In this document: in pieces, positions 53,018 to 63,173 of the stretch
Layout: every line of letters begins with the position of its first letter
How positions within the stretch are numbered: the stretch's first letter is position 1
NCBI GenBank assembly: GCA_012064385.1
Contig: QRDG01001734.1
Span: 930,001 to 994,000 of the forward strand
Direction: 5' to 3'
Length of the DNA: 64,000 bases
Source: Puccinellia tenuiflora
Taxonomy: Eukaryota > Streptophyta > Magnoliopsida > Poales > Poaceae
Program-made: the position numbers and the translations under genes
Notes under the pieces: model-generated
The model's database searches: none
The model's input: the letters and a program-made list of their open reading frames with translations, nothing else
Told to the model about the DNA's origin: nothing

Positions 53018-53850
53018 ATGAAAAGTGAGTCTTTTTCTACTGTTATTAAGCTACAGAAGTTTCAACTTTTGCCGATAGGATTTGGTATGGTAATGTGCTT
53101 GGTATGAGTATGACACCAACCTAAGATTTTGACGTATTTACATGAATATGAGTAACTCATGTCTGTGTTGTGGGGGAATATCTGGACAATGCCTGTGCTT
53201 TGCCAATCCGATTAGGTGAACCTTTATGTTGTACTGTGCTTCGTTCAGTTGATCTGTAAGCGGGGGTAATAGACTCTTGTCAAGTCTTACTGCTGGATGC
53301 ATTGTTGCTTTCCTTTATTATGTGGTACCAGATATAGATAAGGACATATCTCAGTAGTCAAAAGCAGGACTATACTATGATGCATATTTAGTACCAAATT
53401 GGGTCAATAACCACAATGGTCATTGTAGGGAATTATTGAACAAATATTTGAGGTTGTAAAGCATATTATAGTGTTGTGTTGTAACTTGTAAGGCGGTGAA
53501 AGATAGCGAGGTGCTGATCGTGCTGTTGCTGCGACGCCTCGGTGGCTTGATCCTAGAGTGACTTGAGTGAGCATGAGCTTTTTGCTGTCTGCGCGCCGCT
53601 CGTCGTCGGCGACCTGGAAGTCACTGGCGCGGTTGTTGAGGGCGGGAACCACACCTTCACGGTCTTCATGTTGCTTAGTGATGAGTTCCTCGAGGGAAGC
53701 TGGTGCCCGCGTCGTTCGTTCCTGAGGTGGGAATATGGTATCAAGTTGTCACGTGCTTGGAATCTGATATCAAGTTGTCACGTGCTTGGAATCAGAGGCT
53801 TGTGGCATTGAACGTAACTGGTAGTCGTGACTCGTGAGATACCATAGTCC
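53018..53850. other. 3' flank of the dehydratase gene with a tandem duplication
   Basis: A GTGAGT donor-like site lies 6 bases after the stop (about 53024), so a 3'-UTR intron is possible; a CAG acceptor-like site is at about 55743. A tandem of ATCAAGTTGTCACGTGCTTG followed by GAATC(T/A)GA occurs twice at about 53739-53793. Confidence 0.4.
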
Positions 53851-53859
53851 GAGGACGGT

Positions 53860-54430
53860 AGTCCCGGCGACCTCTGGCGGCAGCAAGGGTGAGAGTATTG
53901 GGGTGTTCCCTCTCTGTTCTTTCTTCTCTCTCTTGAACCAATGAAGAAAACAGGGTACTAGCACTACAGGGAGCACACCAGTTTCAGGCAACATATGCCT
54001 TCCTTTTCTATTAGACTTTTTTTGCAGCAACGAAGGTTACACTACACAACTACACAGGCAACGAATGCCTACAAGCTTGGCAAACTATGCCTGTTGAAGC
54101 TACACCACAGCAACAAATGCTGGCAAACCTTAGCAACCTATGCTCGCCCTCAGCAACCTATGCTAGGACATTGTCTTGCAACTTGCTTGCCCTCAGCAAC
54201 CTATGCTAGGACCTTCCAGGAGTAGCAACTAATGCTCTCCAGCTCTTCTACCTTTCATACATGGGGTGCCTCTCTTTATATAGAGGGTTTAGGTCGGTGC
54301 TACAGTAACCTAGACATGTCTAGAGGCTTCCATGCCTGCTGCTAGCAAAACCTACTGCTTCAACTATTGTCTAGAGGCTTCCACTATTCCCTAGTAAGAA
54401 CAACACAAGGATTGTAGCTAACAGAGAGCG
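53860..54430 (-). repeat. LTR-like or unclassified repeat
   Basis: On the minus strand a TATA-like box (CCTCTATATAAAGAGAG, about 54271-54287) precedes a leader with repeated AGCAACCTATGCTAGGA-type words (plus strand near 54155 and 54193). This resembles a small LTR-retrotransposon end, but neither terminus nor a primer site could be set. Confidence 0.3.
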
Positions 54431-56225
54431 GTTCTAGGCGCAGGAGCAAGAGGTGAGAAGATAGATTAACATTTCTGGGGCTCGCTATATATAGCCAATT
54501 ACAATTGACGATACAGGCTAGGACTGTGATTGGAAAAAATAATTAGACTCTAATTGGATTCGGTCGGCAGGGTAATCTTCTTCAAGACAAAACCTTTTTT
54601 ACATAGAACCCGACTCTTACTCTAACTCTAAAACTTGACTTGAGTTGGCCCACTCGAGTCGGCAGCCGCCTTGCGCCTGTATGTTTGGCACATCGGTTCT
54701 TGGTTGTTCATTTAATTTTGAACTATGAGGTAATCCAGACTGTCGAACAAACTTGGCTGTATATTAGATGAATTTCTTTACTTCAGCTTTCATTTGTTAA
54801 TTATAGGAACATATTTTCTTACATATAATGGTAAGCATAGTTGGAAAATAGGCAAAGCTTGATGGTAAAATAATTGAGATATTACGCAACAGGTTAGATG
54901 ATATAGATATGTCTACACAAAATATACTAGCAATCTAATAACTAGTATTGCATGCATCATTGAGGTAAACACACACAGAAAAGGGATTGAAGATTAAATT
55001 TCACAGAGGAATAGATGGCGATATAGTTGGCCGTACATAGGGCAGAGTTGATGAAGCCAGTAGCCGTGCGAAGCACTCCCATAAACTTTATCGCCCGAGT
55101 ACCTGCGTAGGTTGTTGATTACTAGTAGGTTGGTAATCGAAAAGTTTGTGGAGATAAGCAACTTCTCTCCTTGCTCTGTTGTACGACAAGGAGGCACGAG
55201 GTGGGGATGGGTTGCAGCCGTGTTGAGAACTTTTGTAGGATGTCTATCAAGAGGGGTGTCTCCCTCTTATAGACCTCGTATTGATAAACATGCACGTTCC
55301 CACGTGATTAGGAGGTCGTGATATCCTAGGGGGCTGTTTCTGGGATAGGCAGACCGTGCTGCGTCTCCCTCTTGTTAAATTATTCCTCGTCACCACAGTA
55401 AGGAATTTAATCTCACAGTCCTTTTTCTCAATGTATGATCTGGTTACCGTAAACAGTATGTTGTAACTAGGGTTTATATCAATGATGCATGTACTATTAG
55501 TTTTTATCTGTATGGTTGCTAGCATATTTGTGGTAGATGGTATCTCTGTCATCTGAACTGTTGTGTACTATCGGAACTATTTTAACATTAGGCCTTCCAT
55601 ATTTTACAAAACCTGTGTTGTATCATCATATGATGATGATAATAGCACTAGATGCTGAGCTGTAAACTCCTTATTTGCATTAAGTTCTTTTCTACTGGCG
55701 TGTATCATATATGTGATGCTAACAGTGTGACATTGATTTCCAGGTAAGCTTTATCTGCTGTTTGATTAGTCGAGGCCTCCGCAGGTGGCAAGCAAGCAAG
55801 ATTTGTTTATGAATAAGAGTCGTTGTACTTCTATGTATGATTGTCCAGCAGTTGGGCTGCTACTTTTGCATAGGCGTGTACCAGCAGTTGTGTGCAAAAA
55901 CTAAGTTACAGAGTACTTAACTTTGTTGTATTGGATGTTAGGTTCATGTTGCGGATGTGTTTCAGTAACGTCTTTGATGTCAACCTGTGTTTACAATTCT
56001 AGCTTATGTTGATGAATTGCAGTGGTGGATTGTATATTCAGTTACTTTTGATGTTTCTGTTTAGTGAGGAAAAGGCAACTGACTTGGTTTTCTGCCAAGG
56101 GAAGCGATTGCCAAAATATAAGTTGTTAAATTTAGTCAAGGAATGATTCACTGGGTCATATACTTGTTTTTCTGAGTAAAAGAAGGAATACCGTGAAATA
56201 GTTTTTTTAAGAAGAGACGCCTTCT
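54431..56225. other. Intergenic sequence, probably transposon remnants
   Basis: At about 55000-55330 the minus strand has a TATA-like TCTATAAGAGGGAGAC and a leader-like stretch, possibly another LTR piece. A CAG followed by GTAAGCTTTATCTGC at 55740 and AT-rich sequence behind it could be the 3'-UTR end of the dehydratase gene. No coding region found. Confidence 0.3.
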
Positions 56226-58426
56226 AATGTTGAACGTCGAACACCCTTTTCTAGCGGCACCCAGTGTATGGAGACAAACTTGTGCCATCGGAAACAATAG
56301 GACGGCAAGTCCTGCATTTTTTACACAGCCTACGATCTTTGTGTTCATTAACCGTGGCGAACTCCTGGATTATTGTGCAATAATAATGTTTCTGTCCAAC
56401 AGCTACGGATATAATCCTGTTGGGATAAATAGTTTATTGGTAAGGTCTTTTTTCTTTATCAAGATTCTACGAACAAGTTTTTTACAAATTAAATGGAGAA
56501 TCCCAATTCCTTTTTTGAATGTACAAAAAATTTGGGAGCTCGGCGCTTCTAAAGGAGTATGTATGCTAGAAGTAAATTCTAACCGCTTTCTTTTGAATCC
56601 TAAAATTCGTTTAGAAGGAGAGAAGGGCCATGTGGTTATCCTCTGCGCTCTGATCTTAGGAAGAAAAGGTGCAGCTATCTTGTCATCGGCGTGTGTCTAG
56701 TGGTCTTAAGTTCTCACCCGGTAGAGTGGACAACTAATATGTCTTTTTGAAACCTCTGGACTAATATGTCTTTTTGAAACCTCTGGATTATTGGTGAAGG
56801 ATTGTAAACTTGTGCAGCGTGGGGGTGTTTTTAAAACCTTGTATGACGAGGACGTATGTAGGTGTCCATATCCCCTTACTACATGTGCAGGTCAGAAATC
56901 ACTTTCTTTATATAATTATTATCAAAGGCAGTTATATAGTTGCTAAAGAAAATGAGCAATGACAGAACGAGTTTAATTATAAGTACATACTATTTATCAG
57001 TCGGTAGTAGTATATTTTTTCCAGGCAGACGATACTATAGAATTACTAACAAAACCAAGATTTTAGCTGCTGATTCGTCTCCCTTGTCGCGTCCCAGTTT
57101 GGATACGGCAACGAGCCAACGATCGAGCCATCCAATCCCTGCTGTCCTCTAGCGACTAGCGACACTCACCGCTTCGGCGCACTGACGCCCAGGCAGCTAT
57201 GAACACGGCGCGTTTCGTCGTCCCTGTGACGCCGACGGCTCGAAGCACATCCTTTTCAGGACCGCGTCGCCGTCAGCGAGGTCTACCTGCATTTGACGAG
57301 CGGCGCGCGGAGCCGGTTGACAAATCACACCGGGTCAGCACTCAGCAGTCGCGTCGGCCACCTGACACCTGTTCCCTCACCGTATCACAAGCTCGCGTCC
57401 CGGCAGAGCAGCGGAAAGCGACCGCTCCCGGGGCGGGGGCGGCGCGTGGTCGACGCGATTGGTAGCTGAGCTGAACCCGTCTCCGATCCGTGGCCGAGCG
57501 GACGCGTTGCCGGCGCGGCAGCACCCGACGAGGGAAGCTCGCCGGAGGATCGAGCGTGTGCGCGTGTGTACGGGGTTGACCGCGTGCTCGGCCGGCCGCC
57601 ATCAATGGGCTCGAACGGTGCTGCCGCCGACGGAAAACGATGGACAGCGATCCATCGCCGACGGAAACGAGTACGTCCTATTTCTGTCCGCATCGAGAAT
57701 TGAAGTGAGTAGTGGCTACTGACCGTGGTACGCGCAGTATCCATCCATTAGACCATTACTGCTCTTCCCAGCGCCACCTAGCTCAAGACCCTCGAGCTGG
57801 CAGCAGCAGGCAGCTGACTTTTGTCATATGATTTTGATGTAAACAGCTTGTCGTCCCATGGCGAGAGCGACACGACTTCAAGGCCAGCGCGTCCAAGTCA
57901 AACCCCGGCTCCTGTTTCGTACGGACAGGGGTCGTCGGCCCATCTCTGCTCTCACCTGTTGACATCCATCAGTGCCTGGACAACCCATGATCATCGTCTC
58001 CAATCAAATGTCAACCCTTGAATCATGGAGTACAGTATTTTCTTAGCGCTCGACTTAACCTGCAGCCACAATCTGCCCGCCACCTGTTGTACTCCTGGCA
58101 CTGTTGCTGCGTCGTCGTCTCCAGCCTCGAACTGCCAACGGCAAACAGATTTCACCAACAAGATCTCTGACCTGTTCAGAGCTTTCAGGATAAGGAAGAT
58201 GGAACGCAGGCAGGCAGGCGTATTAATGGCGGGTTAGCGCCCCGATCCTTATCGCTTTGACCGGCCCCGATGATGTAGTCTGCCTAGCGTAGGGTTTGTT
58301 TGTTCTACTCGAGACTTTGCGTGCCTCTGATGAGATCGACGTCAACTGAAAACGGAGAAACGTGATGTGGAGTGAAGCTAAATTCCGTAGGATCGTTGTA
58401 CCTCGTCCTCGTTGTTCATTCTGCAT
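56226..58426. other. Gene-poor stretch
   Basis: A 157-codon open frame (56227-56700) has no family motif and changes character midway, so I do not call it. Near 56735-56785 a 27-bp unit (CTAATATGTCTTTTTGAAAC plus CTCTGGA) stands twice in tandem. The stretch 57060-57640 is GC-rich, but its frames overlap on both strands and look non-coding. Confidence 0.4.
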
Positions 58427-58435
58427 TCCAACTAC

Positions 58436-58578
58436 GCTTCAGTGGCCTCCCCTAGAGAAAAAGTAAAGAGGTAAGTTTCACTCAAAACCTTCCGATCAAA
58501 AGTTATGGGTCAATCCTGACCGTTCTTAAGCTAAATTTTTGCCTAGGGGGAGGCCAGTAGGCCACCGAAGCAAAAGTG
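58436..58578. mobile_element. Small foldback element with 9-bp flanking repeat
   Basis: GCTTCAGTGGCCTCCCCTAG at the left pairs with GCTTCGGTGGCCTACTGGCC then TCCCCCTAGG (inverted right arm). The perfect direct repeat TCCAACTAC lies at 58427-58435 and 58579-58587. A 9-bp duplication suggests Mutator-type movement; the right arm has 8 bases more (CAAAAGTG) than the left, so the left end may have been trimmed. Confidence 0.55.
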
Positions 58579-58589
58579 TCCAACTACGT

Positions 58590-60160
58590 ACACTGAAGGC
58601 CGACTTCTGCTTTGATCAGATCGTACTAGCAATTAAGAGCATTCAAACCTGCAGGTGTGAATACTAAGTACTTCTAGCCCGCCATTAAACCTGCGGGAGT
58701 ACCTTGAAAATGTGCAGCGCAAATTAGACCTAGCCCGATTTTGCGTATGAAATGTCAGAACTACCCTGTGTCGCTGTGGCTCGGCTCCGCCATTGACGCT
58801 GCTCCCGCTTTGCCCCCGGCTCCGCTCGCGGTTCGCTGGGCGCTGACGTGTGAGGTTGACCCCGACCATATTGTAAGCGAAAAACTAGTCCCTACGAATA
58901 CAGCGACATGCATATCCCAGCGGCCTTGCATGGAGTTGGACTAGCGGATCTTGCCAAACAATTGGCGGGGCCGCACAGTACTGTACGTTATCCTACTTTT
59001 TGAAGAAAAAAAAAAGTCATTATGTGCGTAATGGAGATATGGATGTTGAAATACTAAAATAAAAAGTCATTATGTCCGCATTTCGACGCCATGTCCTATT
59101 TCTCTGTCCATAGACTTCTCCTGGATAGAGTGGTCGTCCAATGTCTACATTTTCCTTCTAACCGAAGAACATATATAGGCATGTGTGCGATCCATTCTCT
59201 GATGCGGCGATGATCGACGAAATCACGGAGAGGTACAGTCCGCTAGCTATAGGTACGTAGCAGCATCATGCATGTGATCTTCCTTAACCAAATGATCCGT
59301 ATCCAGTATATAATACTCGGAAGTGATCTTGAGTTCTTGACGTTGATTAACAACGTGGTACCTCCGTGAGACTGGTTCCTGATTAGATTCCGATTGTGGA
59401 AATAAGGAGGTGATGCCGAGCAGCCATGTGGCAGTAAGCTTTCTAATTTTTATGTCATTTCCGGATTCTGTTCTGACGAGATCACTTGACGATTCAACGT
59501 ACTACTGACAGGAGTTGACAACTTGAGATGCATGCGTGGGTGCCGCTTATGCAAAAGCTCCACTTTAAGGTTGATTAAAATATGATGGTGTTAATTAGCT
59601 GAAGCAAACACACATGCGCCTTGTTAATTTTGTGGGTGCATACTTTAAAACAAGATAATTAATAAGTTCTACAGTACTATACAAATATTTAAGTTATATG
59701 ACATTGCGATAAGTTTTGGCAGATTTAAGAGTTACAGTTCTCCAATTTATAAAATTACCGATCAGTACATTGGAAGAGATTGGGTGATCGTAGCCTCTCT
59801 GATTTAACACAGCTTCGTTCCTCATGAATTATATTTAGATAAGTGGAGTACTTTGATGGTATTTGGTATACGCGCATTGGTACTGGTGTGCATGATGGGC
59901 TAATGACATGTATAGACTATAGTGAAATAGAGGCAGCGAATTTTAAAATGACAAACAAAAACACATTGCAAACCATCGTTTGGGATTTACACGAATGTAC
60001 CTTAATTATTTTCCCTTCTACGAACACCACTTGACACATACACAATTACACATGAGCCATAATATCATGGTACAGTAACCATAAGACCTCTGAACAGCCT
60101 GTATAAGTAAACGTTTAAACCAGAATATATTCTAAAACAGAAAAGGTACTAGTTTACACA
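58590..60160. other. Intergenic sequence without recognised features
   Basis: AT-rich, no frame with a family motif on either strand. Confidence 0.45.
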
Positions 60161-60167
60161 CTAGGTA

Positions 60168-60470
60168 ATCTTCGATTCCTCCAAATATAAGTGGACATCC
60201 AGAAATTTTAAGACAAATTATAGAGTTGAGTAGAAAATACATTGGAAACGTGTAAACCTCAATGTCTCTCCTCTTTAATTTGCCCACCACCAATGAGCTA
60301 AGTGCATGTAAAAAATAAGGAGACCATGTGTTGAATGTTTTGGGTTTGATTTCTATGTGATGAGAGAGAAGTATTGTTTTCTATTTTAAAATACATTGGG
60401 AAGATAGAAATACACTCTTTTGTGTACAAATTTCAAAGCTAAATGTCCACTTATTTGAGGACGGAGGGAG
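60168..60470. mobile_element. Stowaway-type MITE
   Basis: The right end, inverted, is CTCCCTCCGTCCTCAAATAA followed by GTGGACAT. The left arm reads CCTCCAAATATAAGTGGACAT after a decayed outer end. TA follows the right end. About 300 bp, no coding. Confidence 0.7.
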
Positions 60471-61224
60471 TATATATATATATAAAAAATCTCAGATGCA
60501 AATGACTCGATTTCGTTTCCACAGTTCAAGTTTCGTGAAGGTTGAAATTTATTTGCGAATTGTGCAAAAAAATATAAACACAACCACTTTTCTAAATCCT
60601 AAAAATGCTTACTATCTATTTTTTTTAATCAACCTGACCGGAAGAAAATGATTTTTCTTCAAAAGAAAAATTGCTAGCAAACTAGTGAGTATTATTTTGG
60701 ATTGTTTGGATTTATGTAACTCGGCTTTTGAATTTTCTTCTAACATAAAGGGAGAGAGCACAAAATCCATTCTTGCTATAGCTACGTTTATAAGTTGATC
60801 TTGCTACTCGTGCTATGCATCCTATCGGTATATGAAGTCCCAATCAAATTTATGACACCAAAACAAACACAACTGTATCTGTATATATAGACATCGATCG
60901 ATAGATCGATCCGGCCCCAGTATACATAAACGCGCAACTCACACTTCGTCCTTCACTTAATTTACATACATATATGTAACATCTATGATCTATGTCGATG
61001 CTTACGTTCACTCACCTAATATTCTATCACCTTCAATCCGGATGTACTCGATCCTTCCTGTACAGTGAAGTGCACAGCTCCAAGCCAAGCTCCCGGTGAG
61101 TCCAAAGCATAGGCCGTCCGTCGAGAACTAGGAGCCACTCTAGTAATTATTGGCTGCTTTACTTACACCTAATTATTTAACCACCACGCTTGGCCAAGAC
61201 CGGCGGGCAGCCGTGCCCGCGCGC
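60471..61224. other. 3' flank of the ERF gene with a TA microsatellite
   Basis: TATATATATATA at 60471-60482 and AT-rich sequence, then the presumed 3' UTR of the minus-strand ERF gene next to 61225. No other gene. Confidence 0.5.
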
Positions 61225-62196
61225 TTAGTTCACGGTGACCTCCGGGAAGCCGCCCAGCTGGTGGTGCGGCGACAGGCTGCCGAACATACCCTCCGCCAGC
61301 AACTGCTCCCACGTCCAGCTAGTCGACGCCGTCAGCTGGGACACCTCGTAGCTGCCGCCAGCCTCCGACGAGGACGGGGTGGTGGTGGTGGTGGTACTAC
61401 ACGACGTCACCGTCGAGGTCGGCGTCGAAGTGAGCGACGACGACGCTGGCGACGCGGACGCCTCGGCCTTCAAGTGTTTCGTGGTGTCCCGGAGGACCAC
61501 CTCGACGTCTGCCTCGTGCCGCTTCCGCTTGTTTTGAGACGTCGTCGGCGCCACGCGCGCGGCTTGCGGCGGCGGGGCGCGGAAGTCAGTGGCGGCGCCG
61601 CGGGAGGCGACCTCGTTGGGGAAGTTGAGGATGGCCTTGGCGCCGCGCATGCGGAAGGCGGCGCGGTCGTAGGCGCGCGCGGCCTCGATGGAGGTGTCGT
61701 AGGTGCCGAGCCACACGCGGGAGCCGCGCCTGTTCGGGTCGCGGATCTCCGCCGCGAACTTGCCCCACGGACGCTGCCGCACTCCCCGGTACTTCCGGAA
61801 GTCGTTCGCGGCCTCTGCCGGCAGAGTCGCCGTCGACCAGGCGTGCGAGGCCGGAGGCAGGGAGACCGTAAGCGACGGCCTCCGGGCAGCTAGGTCCGAC
61901 ACCGGGGACGTCTCCCCGCCGAACCGTATCATCACCGGCTCCGCCGCCGCCCGGTACGCCGCGGCGGCAGCAGCATCCGCGTACTCATTCGTTGTCAGCT
62001 GCTGGTCGACGTACCCAGGCAGCGGCAGCGGCAGCGGCAAGAACTCCGAGGGCATGAAATCCGGCTGCGCGGTGGCGAAGTCTTCTGTGACGGGGAGGGG
62101 CTGGAGGAGGCCGCAGGAGTCGGCGCCGAGCAGCTGCAGTTGGTCGTGGAAGAACTGGAGCGAGAAGTCGTCGATGTCGCCGCCGAAGCAATCCAT
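61225..62196 (-). CDS. ERF-type AP2 transcription factor
   Basis: 323 codons, single exon, ATG at 62196. The single AP2/ERF domain spans about residues 135-195 (KYRGVRQRPWGKFAAEIRDP, then SRVWLGTYDTSIEAARAYDR and AILNFPNE). Ala and Asp at the ERF-specific positions (AAEIRD) point to GCC-box binding rather than DREB binding. A basic KRKR nuclear signal is near 223-226. The N-terminus has an acidic, aromatic start (MDCFGGDIDDFSLQFFHDQL) that could activate transcription; the C-terminus is Ser/Thr-rich and ends with SWTWEQLLAEGMFG. The layout fits ERF group IX (ethylene, jasmonate and pathogen response), which is inference. It is intact and unrelated in detail to the decayed transposon AP2 gene at 13023-13555. 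Confidence 0.95.
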   Translation of the reverse strand: MDCFGGDIDDFSLQFFHDQLQLLGADSCGLLQPLPVTEDFATAQPDFMPSEFLPLPLPLPGYVDQQLTTNEYADAAAAAAYRAAAEPVMIRFGGETSPVSDLAARRPSLTVSLPPASHAWSTATLPAEAANDFRKYRGVRQRPWGKFAAEIRDPNRRGSRVWLGTYDTSIEAARAYDRAAFRMRGAKAILNFPNEVASRGAATDFRAPPPQAARVAPTTSQNKRKRHEADVEVVLRDTTKHLKAEASASPASSSLTSTPTSTVTSCSTTTTTTPSSSEAGGSYEVSQLTASTSWTWEQLLAEGMFGSLSPHHQLGGFPEVTVN

Positions 62197-62332
62197 GGTT
62201 GATCAATTCAGAGCAAGGCGAGCTAGCAGAGGTGGCCGATGGAGAGAGATACAGATATCGTTTTTGGATTTGGAGGTGTTTGTGAAAGTGCAAGTGAGCT
62301 GCGTGGAGAAAACTAAGCTGGCTTCGGGTACT

Positions 62333-62339
62333 TATATAG
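62333..62339 (-). promoter_or_regulatory. TATA box of the ERF gene
   Basis: TATATAA on the minus strand in CCTATATAAGTACC, about 140 bases before the ATG at 62196, a fitting distance for a short 5' leader. Confidence 0.7.
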
Positions 62340-62344
62340 GGCGA

Positions 62345-62965
62345 GCGAAGGGAGAGAGAAAATTCTCTCTCCGTGTTTTGGGTAGTAAAACAAGAGTGGT
62401 GAAGGAGAAGGAGGAGGCGGGAAGTGTAGAACTCGGTGATTTGACGCGGGAACGGTAGGGGCCACGTACGAAGCTTTCCGTAGCGTGATGCCGTGATCGG
62501 TTAACTAGAAATGGGAATGGGGTCGACCATCTTCCCTGTCCGGATCCGGCCGGCTTGGCTAATCAATGTGCAAATGCACCTTTTAGATCGTTGCCGAGCC
62601 AATTAATCACCAACCGAAATGTGATGTACTTACTTAGTATGGACAGTACATCAGGAACTGTAGGACGAAGGATGTTCGTGCATTCTAACCTGAATTAGTC
62701 GATACGAGTACGGTGCACCGTAGTGCTCCATCAGTCTACTGATCCATCGATCGAATGGATCGTGATGGCTTGATATAGGCAAATCACGCAGCACTTTATG
62801 GTAGTCTTTGTGGTCTTTGTGATCGAATGGAAACTCTAGCCGCCGCCGCGCGCCCCCACCCCTCCTCCACCCCATCTCCTTACTGTCGTCGGAAGAAGCC
62901 GACAGGCAAAGCCCCTCTGGGCAGACGGACGAGGGGGATCTCGTCTCCTGGTACGTTCTTGTGAC
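62345..62965. other. Upstream region of the ERF gene
   Basis: Presumed promoter, followed by a GC-rich patch at 62835-62890. No gene recognised. Confidence 0.45.
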
Positions 62966-62969
62966 GGGA

Positions 62970-63173
62970 GACCAGAGAACAGATATGTTTGGGAATCGCC
63001 ACACAATTGGGGCGTCCTCGTGTTGTCATTATATAGAGTACAGAGTACAAGGCTTGTCCACCAAGCAAGATCAAAACAAGATCAGAACCGAATCGTATCT
63101 AAACTGATTCGGTTAGCTAGCCTAGAGTACAAGCTATACATGACATGTCGTATACAAAAGTTATACGTTAACA
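62970..63173 (-). repeat. Short 3' LTR of a second Copia lineage
   Basis: On the minus strand the LTR starts TGTTAACGTATAAC right after the purine tract and most likely ends GTCTCCCGTCACA at 62970, giving TGTTAAC/GTCACA termini and a length of about 204 bp. A TATA-like CTCTATATAATGAC lies at about 63030-63043. The outer boundary is inferred from the CA end; no 5' LTR is in the window. Confidence 0.6.

Noticed and set aside
56227..56700. 157-codon open frame as a gene
   Set aside because: No family motif, composition changes midway, low-complexity hydrophobic stretches, and no neighbouring support; an organelle-derived insert was considered but no known organelle protein was recognised.
57199..57744. 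Overlapping frames on both strands in the GC-rich patch
   Set aside because: Several mutually overlapping frames of similar length without motifs; typical of GC-rich non-coding sequence.
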